Shown here in pieces: positions 54,469 to 61,957 of a DNA stretch of 64,000 nucleotides. Source of the DNA: Candidatus Bathyarchaeota archaeon B24 (GTDB taxonomy: Archaea > Thermoproteota > CALKCG01 > B24); contig LUCB01000004.1 in the NCBI GenBank assembly GCA_001593865.1, positions 1-64,000 of the forward strand, read 5' to 3'. The notes beneath the pieces are model-generated. The model had not been told where the DNA came from. It saw only the letters and a program-made list of their open reading frames with translations, and did no database searches. The stretch's first letter is position 1, and the number at the start of each line of letters is the position of its first letter. A program made the translations under genes and the position numbers.

Positions 54469-55640
54469 AGAAGACCGAAGGATTTCTTAAACCCATCCAT
54501 AGACGAGAAACCTATCAAGTGGAGGTTTCCTACGTTGACGTTTTTAAGATATCGTCTAGCCGCTTTATAGCATTCGACCACCTGGTTAACAGGGGTTATA
54601 GGTAGATCTCGCATCATGTAATCTGGATGGAAGATGAGTAGGCTGTAAGGTATCTCAGGGTCTAAATCTGCGAGAAACCTCGCTATGCCTTCGACCTCCT
54701 GAGAGTCTACGTAACCCGGTACGAGAAGCGTAGTAGCCGTTAAAACAGGTAGGCCCGGCCGTTCCGTGTAGAATTCATGAAAAAGCATCTCAAAGTTCTC
54801 GTAAGCCCTCCTGTTTGAGACACCGCTCAGAGCCTTGTTCAAAGAGTCGCTGTAGGCTTTGAGGTCAAACTTTATGTTCCCACCCGACCTGAGGGATAAT
54901 TCACCAGCCTTCTTGACTAGTGCTTTGTTACCGCAGCCGTTCCACTCGAAGCATATCCTCAGTATTCTACCAGGCTTAAGCTCCTTTAAGACCTCCTCTG
55001 AAGCCCTCACAGCGAAGGGAAGTTGAGGTTCAGGCGAGCCTCCGAAGAAGCACCAGCAGGATATCCTCTGGTTAGCTAAAGTCTCATTCACAAGCTGGCT
55101 AACAGTCACCACCGGCGCATCCTCAACTCTTTTATGCGAGTAGTTCTGGCAGAAGAGACAGTCGAAGTTACATCCATAGAAGAACAGAGCAAGGTTATAA
55201 TACCCATATTCCGGTCCTCTAGTGTAAGCATACTTAGGATAGCCGGCGCCTGTTCCAGCCGGGCAGAACCATGCACTACAGCAATTCGTGACATGAGGGT
55301 CTAGGTAATAGTGAAGAAGCGAAGTTTCAGAGCTTACATACGACTCTAGTCGGCCGTTTTTAACCCATCTTAAACCGCAGAAGCCCGTCTCCCCCTCGCC
55401 TATGCTACATTGGTTAGCGCATAGGTTACATCTAACCCCGACCGAAGACCTGGGAGGCTCAGGAGGAAGCCCGTAATAGGACCTGGAGGATTTATGGATG
55501 TTTAAAGCGATTTCTAAGGCTTCTCCGGGGTTTTCACGTATACAGTTCAGACACACACCTAGGTGACTAGAGATTAGGGGCGACTCTAAGCCACATATCT
55601 TACACCGTTTGACCTGTCCACGTTTTAATATGAAAGCCAT
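54465..55640 (-). CDS. Radical SAM protein, PflA-like with N-terminal Cys motifs
   Basis: The 391-residue protein has an N-terminal zinc-ribbon-like pair (CKICGLESP with CLNC), a second set CNLCANQCSIGEGETGFCG, and the radical-SAM motif FYGCNFDCLFCQNY. Proteins with this pattern (COG1180-like, including AmmeMemoRadiSam enzymes) activate glycyl radicals or do unknown chemistry. No glycyl-radical partner is nearby. The C-terminal PYSLLIFHPDYMMRDLPITP is typical of this group. Confidence 0.82.
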   Translation of the reverse strand: MAFILKRGQVKRCKICGLESPLISSHLGVCLNCIRENPGEALEIALNIHKSSRSYYGLPPEPPRSSVGVRCNLCANQCSIGEGETGFCGLRWVKNGRLESYVSSETSLLHYYLDPHVTNCCSAWFCPAGTGAGYPKYAYTRGPEYGYYNLALFFYGCNFDCLFCQNYSHKRVEDAPVVTVSQLVNETLANQRISCWCFFGGSPEPQLPFAVRASEEVLKELKPGRILRICFEWNGCGNKALVKKAGELSLRSGGNIKFDLKAYSDSLNKALSGVSNRRAYENFEMLFHEFYTERPGLPVLTATTLLVPGYVDSQEVEGIARFLADLDPEIPYSLLIFHPDYMMRDLPITPVNQVVECYKAARRYLKNVNVGNLHLIGFSSMDGFKKSFGLL

Positions 55641-55794
55641 CCTCTAAGTTAGACTTGGATAAACTCAGACTTAAACAAATCCCCTCCGTAGACTCGGGTC
55701 TAAACATAACTGTTCAGAACTCTCCGTCTAAAGCCGGTTGTGATTGAGTCGAATCCTACACAAACGGTAAAATCGTGTTTCGAGACTATTATCT

Positions 55795-57351
55795 GTGTTA
55801 ATGCGTTCTAAAGTCTCGGCGAAGAAGCATAGGATCATGAAAGTTGTGCTAGAGCATGGACTACAGATAGAGCCTGAGGCTCTAGAAGAGCTTGAGAAAC
55901 TAGAATCTACGGTCTTAGACGACGTGCTGGAGAAGATTCTAGCGAGAGTAGTCGAGAGAAAGGGGTTCATAGTGAGGCTTGACGATTTTAAACCCCTTCT
56001 CAAGCCCGAGGAGAAAGAGAATAAGAAAGAGGCACATGTATCTGTAGCGGTCAGACCTGTATCGGCTAGAGACATAGAGGCAAGAGTCGAAGTGTTGTTC
56101 GACCCCACCGAGAAGCTCTCAGGCGGAGCAAGCGTAGAGGATTTTTACCGGTATTTCAGAAGCCGGTTCGAGAAGCTTAAGAGGATCCTACGTAGGAGGA
56201 TGGACGTTAGAGGTAGCATTCCGATCTCCGAGGTTCTGAAGAACCGAGAAAAAAGCCGTGTTAAATTCATAGGTATGGTTACTGAGAAGACTAAACGACG
56301 GGGTTATAGGTTCCAGATAGAAGACCTTGAAGCATCTATAACCGTCGTGGTGCCTGAAAACGCTGATAGAAAGGTTTTAGATAAAGCCGAGACCGTCCTA
56401 CAAGACCAGGTGATCTGTGTATCTGGTGTTAAGCTTTCCAGCGATTTGGTTGTAGCAGACGATCTCATATTTCCAGACGTGCCGGAACACAGGGTTCAAA
56501 CGAGCGACGAGGAAGTCTACGCGACGCTTATATCCGACATTCACGTCGGTAGCAAGTTTTTCATGGATAAACAATTTGAACGATTTCTCAGATGGTTGAA
56601 CGGTAAGGAGGGAGCTGAGCCCTTTAGAAGGTTGGCGGGTAAGGTTAAGTATCTGCTGGTGTGCGGAGACCTGGTCGATGGCGTCGGTGTCTATCCCGGT
56701 CAGGAAAGAGAGCTAGCTATAGATAACTTGGTACAGCAATATGAACACGTCGCCAGATACTTCAGTATGGTTCCAGACCATATAGAAGTCATCGTTATAC
56801 CTGGAAACCACGACGCCTCTAGGCAGGCGCTTCCTCAACCGGCTATATTCCGGAAGTATGCCGAGCCTCTTTACGGCTTAGATAACGTCAGGGTCCTAGG
56901 TAATCCTTGTCTAGTATCTCTGCACGGGGTTAAAACGCTGATGTACCATGGAAGAAGCCTGGACGATGTACTTACCAATATACATGGCTTAAGCTTTCAA
57001 GAGCCTGACAAGGCTATGGAACTCCTTCTAAAAGTCAGACATCTGGCACCCATGTATGGTCAGAGAACGGCTATAGCTCCTGAAGAGGAAGATTACTTAG
57101 TTATAGAGGACCTTCCCGCGGTCTTCCACTCAGGGCACGTCCACGTCGCTAGGCACAGATATTATAGAGGTGTTTTGATATCGAACTCAGGTGCATGGCA
57201 GGAGCAGACGGAGTATCAGAAGAAGAACGGCTTAAAACCCCTACCAGGTGTGGTTCCGATAGTTAACTTGAAAACCCTTCAGCTACTGTACATAGATTTT
57301 AGGAGACCAAGCCTAGAGGCGATGGCTGAGCCGCCTATAAGCTACCCTTAA
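55795..57351 (+). CDS. dp1: DNA polymerase D small subunit DP1
   Basis: DP1 is the proofreading subunit of PolD, with an Mre11-like exonuclease. The 518-residue protein has an N-terminal helical region, a middle OB-fold (about 140-230), and the phosphodiesterase motifs ISDIHVGS (about 245), VCGDLVDG, IPGNHDASRQALPQ, MYHGRS and HSGHVHVA. All metal ligands appear intact. ATG 55801 is an alternative start to GTG 55795. It overlaps the convergent DUF99 gene by 17 bp. The origin and orc1 lie 2 kb downstream. Confidence 0.96.
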   Translation: MLMRSKVSAKKHRIMKVVLEHGLQIEPEALEELEKLESTVLDDVLEKILARVVERKGFIVRLDDFKPLLKPEEKENKKEAHVSVAVRPVSARDIEARVEVLFDPTEKLSGGASVEDFYRYFRSRFEKLKRILRRRMDVRGSIPISEVLKNREKSRVKFIGMVTEKTKRRGYRFQIEDLEASITVVVPENADRKVLDKAETVLQDQVICVSGVKLSSDLVVADDLIFPDVPEHRVQTSDEEVYATLISDIHVGSKFFMDKQFERFLRWLNGKEGAEPFRRLAGKVKYLLVCGDLVDGVGVYPGQERELAIDNLVQQYEHVARYFSMVPDHIEVIVIPGNHDASRQALPQPAIFRKYAEPLYGLDNVRVLGNPCLVSLHGVKTLMYHGRSLDDVLTNIHGLSFQEPDKAMELLLKVRHLAPMYGQRTAIAPEEEDYLVIEDLPAVFHSGHVHVARHRYYRGVLISNSGAWQEQTEYQKKNGLKPLPGVVPIVNLKTLQLLYIDFRRPSLEAMAEPPISYP

Positions 57352-57922
57352 CTAAAGAAGGTGGTGGTAGCCCTTTAGCTATTAGCCTGGCGACCCTAAG
57401 AGGCTCCGGGGTTTTACCCAGGAAAGTTATCGCCTTAAGCGTCTGTAAAGCTGTTTCTAGATCTATGCCATAGATAGACAGTACGAGCCTACCGTCTAGC
57501 ACAACCTCGACAGGCTCACCCTGCTTTTTTAGTATATTAAACCGTTCACACCAGTCTGTAAACTTAGATTTCAAAGCTTTCAACACGTTAGCCATGTCGG
57601 GTTTACGGTCGAGCACGCAGATAATAGGGTATCCTGTTAAACTATAGACCCCATCGGCATCTATTAGGTTAAAACCGGCGTAGGGAATGCCATGCAACAG
57701 CACGAGGTCGAGAGGCTTCGACTTGTTTATGAAACTTAAAACCTTCTCTGTGGCATCCAACCCATCGACTTCTATGATATCGATAAAAATCTTCTCAACA
57801 GTATCGTAATGCATCAAGACTCCTACTAGAAACGCCTTGTCTAAAAGACGCCTATCTATCGTGAAAACACCGTCTTCTACAGCCAGCACCCTTAACCTTA
57901 AGCTCGACCACCTCTCAGACAC
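57335..57922 (-). CDS. DUF99-family protein (EndoV-like fold)
   Basis: The 195-residue protein fits DUF99, an archaeal family with an endonuclease V-like RNase H fold: RVLAVEDGVF (start), LVLLHGIPYAGFNLID, GYPIICVLDRKPD and the C-terminal LRVARLIAKGL. The function is unknown. It overlaps the 3' end of orc1 by 25 bp on the same strand, so the two are translated together, which hints at a role tied to replication or repair. Confidence 0.85.
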   Translation of the reverse strand: MSERWSSLRLRVLAVEDGVFTIDRRLLDKAFLVGVLMHYDTVEKIFIDIIEVDGLDATEKVLSFINKSKPLDLVLLHGIPYAGFNLIDADGVYSLTGYPIICVLDRKPDMANVLKALKSKFTDWCERFNILKKQGEPVEVVLDGRLVLSIYGIDLETALQTLKAITFLGKTPEPLRVARLIAKGLPPPSLVKGSL

Positions 57923-59148
57923 TTAGGCGAATACTCCAAAACGAAGTTTAACCTTAAGTCTTCGGATAGAAAGCTCCTTAAAGTCTTCATGGGAATATTT
58001 AACCGTATTTTCTTTGACCGCCCGTGTCTTCCGAGACTCACGACCTTAGCGTTTATTATACCCAACGCGTCTAACTCCCCTATAAGCCCGCTTATCCTCC
58101 TCTGAGTCAGAGGCTCTAACCCCGTCTCAGAACATAACTCTGTGTAGACCTCATAGATCCCCCCGGTCATCATACGGTTATTCAACCCCCTCCGCTTTAT
58201 GGCAAATATGCTAGCTAAGACGAGTTTAGAATGCAACGGAAGGGTTCTTAGAACCTCTAAAACCCGGTCTTCTTCTATCTTCATCTGCGCCATCCTCACA
58301 TAGTTTTCATCTATCTTAGTTGCGCCTTCTCTCTCCGCTATCTCGGCTGAAACCCTCAACAAGTCTAAAGCCCTTCTTGCGTCTCCATGCTCAGAAGCGG
58401 CTAAAGCCGCGCACAGCCTTAAAGCCGCCTCATCGAAGGCGCCTGGGTTAAACGCCAACTTAGCCCTATCTAAAAGGATATCGTAAAGCTCTTCCGCCGT
58501 GTAGGGTCTGAAGACAAGTTCCTCCTCGCTGAGGGAGCTTAAAACCCTGGGGTCCAAGTAATCCTTAAACTGAAGGTCGTTAGATATTCCTATTATCACG
58601 AGCTTTCCATACTCGGACTCCTCGTTAACCCTTGTTAGCCTGTATAGGAGGTCGTCGCCGTACTTTCTAACCAAGACGTCAAGCTCGTCCAAGACTATTA
58701 TAAGTATGGCCCCCAGGGACTTTAAGCCGTTTTTAAACCTTTCAAAAACTTCACCTTTCGACAATCCTGTGAACGGAACCTTAACTCCAACGCTATCGCA
58801 TAAATAAGTCAAAATTCTATAATCAGTACCCACAGTTCTACAATTTATAAAGCAAACTTTTAATGGATTATTCACCTCGACGCTTTTTCTAGATAAATGT
58901 TTAAGGACATACCTTGTAACAGCTGTTTTACCCGTGCCGGGTTTTCCATAGATGAAAATGTTAGAACATCTATAACCCCTCAGGGTTGGAGCCAGTATAA
59001 GTCCAAGTTTAGTTATCTGTTCCCCCCTATGCGGGAGATACTCAGGGACATAATCATGTCTGAGACATTCTCTATTCTTAAAGATGGAAGACCCCTGAAT
59101 GTACCTATCGAAGATGCTTGAAAGAGGGTTTTTCTCCAGGGACTTCAC
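57898..59148 (-). CDS. orc1: Origin-binding initiator Orc1/Cdc6
   Basis: The 416-residue AAA+ initiator binds ORB boxes and loads MCM. Walker A is FIYGKPGTGKTAVTRY (about 65-80), Walker B IIVLDELDVL, sensor 1 IGISNDLQFKDYLDPRV, and a C-terminal winged helix spans about 310-400 (GLEPLTQRRISGLIGELDALG). It starts at GTG 59148. TATA-like TTTTATCG (59180-59173) is about 26 bp upstream, so leaderless. An ORB box overlaps this start, suggesting autoregulation. The origin lies immediately upstream. Confidence 0.95.
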   Translation of the reverse strand: MKSLEKNPLSSIFDRYIQGSSIFKNRECLRHDYVPEYLPHRGEQITKLGLILAPTLRGYRCSNIFIYGKPGTGKTAVTRYVLKHLSRKSVEVNNPLKVCFINCRTVGTDYRILTYLCDSVGVKVPFTGLSKGEVFERFKNGLKSLGAILIIVLDELDVLVRKYGDDLLYRLTRVNEESEYGKLVIIGISNDLQFKDYLDPRVLSSLSEEELVFRPYTAEELYDILLDRAKLAFNPGAFDEAALRLCAALAASEHGDARRALDLLRVSAEIAEREGATKIDENYVRMAQMKIEEDRVLEVLRTLPLHSKLVLASIFAIKRRGLNNRMMTGGIYEVYTELCSETGLEPLTQRRISGLIGELDALGIINAKVVSLGRHGRSKKIRLNIPMKTLRSFLSEDLRLNFVLEYSPKCLRGGRA

Positions 59149-59168
59149 CTATATTTCAACTGGAGAAA
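59146..59168 (-). repeat. ORB box C, overlapping the orc1 start
   Basis: Minus strand TTCTCCAGTTGAAATATAGG with TG after it. It matches CCAGTTGAAATAAAGGGG of box A at most positions; the G-string is weaker (AGGTG). The last bases include the orc1 GTG start codon. Binding here would block the orc1 promoter. Confidence 0.7.
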
Positions 59169-59289
59169 AATACGATAAAAACTTACTAGTAAAAGAGTTT
59201 GTATCTATAATGTTTAATATTTGTACTACCCCTACCCCATCGCTTCCTCTGGATCACAGGTTTCGCATCACGTGAAGTCCTGTGAAGCT

Positions 59290-59402
59290 TTGTTAAACCT
59301 ATATGTTAAAAAGATTAGAGTAAAAGATTTTTATAATTCAATTTTTCAATAAAAATGGGAGAGTATATTTATCATAATATAAATATAATATGGAGAAATT
59401 AC
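59290..59402. other. AT-rich candidate duplex unwinding element
   Basis: About 110 bp made mainly of A and T (for example TTTATCATAATATAAATATA near 59369), clearly richer in AT than the flanks. It sits between ORB boxes C and A. This is the likely first melting site. Confidence 0.65.
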
Positions 59403-59411
59403 ATATCTTCC

Positions 59412-59434
59412 TTTTCCAGTTGAAATAAAGGGGT
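59412..59434 (+). repeat. ORB box A
   Basis: TTTTCCAGTTGAAATAAAGG followed by GGT. This keeps the central CCAGTxGAAA of archaeal origin recognition boxes and a four-base G-string, the part contacted by the Orc1 AAA+ domain. It is on the right edge of the AT-rich element. Confidence 0.78.
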
Positions 59435-59582
59435 CCCTCTCTAGCCTCTCTAAGTCGTTTAAGACCATGGATCATGTTCTCAGAGACTTTCTCAAGTGAA
59501 CTTTCCATAGGAAATGATCACCTTTTCTGTTAATTTTCCATACGCTTCATCGAGGAAAGATATCTTTTTATAGTGAATGTTT

Positions 59583-59605
59583 GACCCCTCGATTTCCACT
59601 GGAGA
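59583..59605 (-). repeat. ORB box B
   Basis: Minus strand TCTCCAGTGGAAATCGAGGG followed by GTC. This is the best match to the consensus, with CCAGTGGAAA and GGGG both intact. It lies about 170 bp right of box A, in the opposite orientation. Confidence 0.8.
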
Positions 59606-59779
59606 TCTTAAAGAAACGAACTCTTTCCTTAGTTTTTAATCTCAGGAAATTTGTGAACTTGTAGAGAAGAAAAAATAGGAGATTTTAGAGATTTCACGTT
59701 TTAAACTTGTTTTTCTGGTTTTCTTTTCTCAAGTTCTCACACTAACTTTTTAACCTCCGGCTTGTGAATCTATGTGTAG

Positions 59780-60199
59780 ATGCCTAAGTCTAAACTGCGT
59801 TTCGAGACCGAGGATGAGTCAGGTGTAAAACTAACTATTACCTTAGAGGGGAACATCTCTAGAGAGAAGGTGCTTCAAGTTTTAGATTTAGTCGAGCTTA
59901 TGGGTGGCTTATCCGGCAATTCTAAACGTATTAAAAGCTTCGAAGGCTCCACTAAGCTTGAGAAAATCAAAAAGCTTATAGTTGAGAGACTTCCAGTGGG
60001 GTGGTTCTCATCGAGAGATGTCCAAGCTGAGTATGAAGAACTTTATGGAGAGCCGATACGGCTAAGTACGGTTTCGACCTATCTCCAACGACTTCACAGC
60101 AGTGGTTTCCTCTTGAGGTCTGGTTCTAGAGCCATGAGAACGTACAAGCTTAACAGTATGAGTGTTTCCGATGTCTCAGGCTCTTCCCGTCCACGGTAA
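59780..60199 (+). CDS. Winged-helix protein encoded next to the origin
   Basis: The 139-residue protein has an N-terminal part with two strands and a helix (SGVKLTITLEGNISREKVLQ in part), then a winged helix at about 55-125 (SSRDVQAEYEELYGEPIRLSTVSTYLQRLHSSGFL). I do not know the family. The gene faces away from the origin and looks leaderless (TATA-like CTTTTTAACC about 59745-59754). In some Sulfolobus origins a winged-helix initiator (WhiP) is encoded next to the origin, but WhiP is larger. A replication role is only suggested by location. Confidence 0.75.
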   Translation: MPKSKLRFETEDESGVKLTITLEGNISREKVLQVLDLVELMGGLSGNSKRIKSFEGSTKLEKIKKLIVERLPVGWFSSRDVQAEYEELYGEPIRLSTVSTYLQRLHSSGFLLRSGSRAMRTYKLNSMSVSDVSGSSRPR

Positions 60200-60212
60200 G
60201 CTTTCATGCTTT

Positions 60213-60797
60213 CTACATCTGTTTTCTCAATATAGTCGTTATAAGGTCGATCTTAGTTATGATCCCAGAGATTTTTCCATCCTTCATTACGAGAACCGCA
60301 GGCACACCTCGAGAGAATATGTATAGAAGCTCTTGGATACTCGTGTTAGGAGCTACCTGGGGAAAAGGGTTCTCCATTATGTTTCGAATGCGTTTCTCCG
60401 AAAACCTTCGGAAGTTCCTCTCCCTGATGAGATAGTTTATCAGGGTCGACTCCTGAAGAGCCCCTATAGGCACCCCTTCTTCATCGACTACTGGAAGCTG
60501 TGAAATATCGTACTTCTCCATAAGTTCCACAGCTACCTTAACAGGCTGGCTTGCTTTCACCGTTATGACGGGTTTATGCATGATCTGCTCAGCTGTCACC
60601 TTACCCTTTACCGACAACCCCTCGATAACCCTCATAATCTTTCTCACGGTCGAAAGCCTAGGATCTATATTACCTCTCTCTATCCTAGAGATCAGAGATT
60701 GGCTTAGACCAGCTCTTCTAGCCAATTCCTTCTGAGTAAGTCCTACGGCTTTCCTAAGCCGTCTAATGACGTTGCCGTCAGGTATCACATGAGACAT
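60213..60797 (-). CDS. XRE-type regulator with paired CBS domains
   Basis: The 194-residue protein has an N-terminal Cro/C1 helix-turn-helix (VGLTQKELARRAGLSQSLISRIERG, about 15-40) and two CBS motifs (about 68-185; IMHKPVITVKASQPVKVAVELM and DGKISGIITKIDLI). CBS pairs usually sense adenosine nucleotides, SAM or NAD. A 17-bp palindrome lies 10 bp before the ATG. Alone in its transcription unit. Targets other than itself are unknown. Confidence 0.92.
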   Translation of the reverse strand: MSHVIPDGNVIRRLRKAVGLTQKELARRAGLSQSLISRIERGNIDPRLSTVRKIMRVIEGLSVKGKVTAEQIMHKPVITVKASQPVKVAVELMEKYDISQLPVVDEEGVPIGALQESTLINYLIRERNFRRFSEKRIRNIMENPFPQVAPNTSIQELLYIFSRGVPAVLVMKDGKISGIITKIDLITTILRKQM

Positions 60798-60806
60798 GAT
60801 ATCTTT

Positions 60807-60823
60807 ACTCCTAGGTTAGGAGT
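60807..60823. promoter_or_regulatory. Palindromic operator of the XRE-CBS gene
   Basis: ACTCCTA-GGT-TAGGAGT is a perfect 7-bp inverted repeat, 10 bp upstream of the XRE-CBS start, between its AT-rich promoter region and the ATG. This is the expected site for a Cro/C1-type dimer repressing its own gene. Confidence 0.6.
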
Positions 60824-60886
60824 TTCAAATTAAGAAATAAACCGGTCTTTAAAATATGTTTTTATGTAAATAAATTTTGGGAGGGG

Positions 60887-61852
60887 TCACCACCAAGGTT
60901 TAACCTCTGGAGGCTCAACCTCTAATAGAGGTTTAAGGTATGTCACCGCTTGTCTTACACCCGAGTCTCTGCTCATGCATGGGTCTTCATGCTCGACCGA
61001 TAGGACATAGTCGTAGCCTATCTCGAGCAGAGCCGTTATAATGCGTTTCCAAGGCATCTCACCCCAGCCGACGGTTCTAAATCTAAATCCTCTAGCCGCC
61101 TTATTCCAAGGTCCGGTCGCCAATACACCAGACGCTAAAACCGTGTGATAGACTCTTTCGGAGTCTTTTGCATGGCAGTGGAAGATCCTATCTTTAACCT
61201 CGTATATGAACTGCACAGGGTCCATGCCTTGCCATAGGAGATGACTTGGATCATAGTTAAACCCCGCAGATGGATGTCCTCCGGAAACCTCTACAAGCCT
61301 CTTAGCCGTCTCCAGGTTGTAGTTCATCTCCTGCGGATGAGTTTCATAAGCTATTTTAACGCCATGGTCCTTGGCGTAGTCTAAGATCGGAAGCCACCTT
61401 TCCTTGAAGAGGTCCCAATAGCTTTCCCAGATCCTCTCGTTCGCAGGTGGGAATATATACCATTTAGCCCAGTCTGGACATCCTGTGAAGGAGTTAACGA
61501 CAGGGACATCTAACGCCGAGGCAGCTTCGATCGTCTTCTTAAGCCTCTCGACACCATAGCGAACCTTCTCCTCAGGAGACCCCTTAAACCATTCATCCGT
61601 ACTCTCATCTAACGGCCCCAGTATAAGCTGTCCCTCGAGATGATTGCTTAAAGCCGAAATGATTAAACCGTATTTCTCAACTGTTTTCTTATACCCCGAC
61701 GCTCCACCTGCGAGGATCTTATCTATGTCTATATGGGTGCTTCCCTTCCATGCCGCTATCTCGACGGCTTCATAACCAAGCTTTGAGATGAATTTGAGAA
61801 CCTCTTCGAAGGGTCTGTCGTTATACAGGACTGTAAATATCCCAACTTTCAT
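60887..61852 (-). CDS. Sugar phosphate isomerase/epimerase (TIM barrel)
   Basis: The 321-residue protein belongs to the AP-endonuclease-2/xylose-isomerase-like fold: a start with VGIFTVLYNDRPFEEVLKF, metal ligands in IAYETHPQEMNYN, GFNYDPSHLLWQGMDP, FHCHAKDSER and the final VLSVEHEDPCMS. Members isomerise or epimerise sugars and inositols. It is divergent from a Gfo/Idh/MocA gene, and the two probably work in one sugar or polyol pathway. Confidence 0.9.
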   Translation of the reverse strand: MKVGIFTVLYNDRPFEEVLKFISKLGYEAVEIAAWKGSTHIDIDKILAGGASGYKKTVEKYGLIISALSNHLEGQLILGPLDESTDEWFKGSPEEKVRYGVERLKKTIEAASALDVPVVNSFTGCPDWAKWYIFPPANERIWESYWDLFKERWLPILDYAKDHGVKIAYETHPQEMNYNLETAKRLVEVSGGHPSAGFNYDPSHLLWQGMDPVQFIYEVKDRIFHCHAKDSERVYHTVLASGVLATGPWNKAARGFRFRTVGWGEMPWKRIITALLEIGYDYVLSVEHEDPCMSRDSGVRQAVTYLKPLLEVEPPEVKPWW

Positions 61853-61957
61853 AAGCCATCTAGCTAATATTTAGCAGATTTAGAGTTTTTAGGTTTACCC
61901 TGTCTTGGCTTAGACTTTTAAATTTGAACACACTCTTTTTCTAAAACGGAGGTTTTT

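Larger units (their letters stand above)
59149..59779. other. Replication origin (oriC) region
   Basis: This 631-bp gap between orc1 and a small winged-helix gene has no ORF of note. It carries three ORB-like boxes and a long AT-rich stretch, the typical layout of an archaeal origin next to its initiator gene. Other features are a degenerate box TTTCCATAGGAAATGATCA (59502-59520), an inverted or repeated ACGTGAAGTCCTGTGAAG (about 59270-59287) and many T-rich runs (59560-59760). ORB boxes A and C face away from the AT-rich part. Confidence 0.82.

Noticed and set aside
55725..55780. T-arm-like GATTGAGTCGAATCC suggesting a tRNA
   Set aside because: No matching acceptor, D or anticodon arms could be found around it on either strand.
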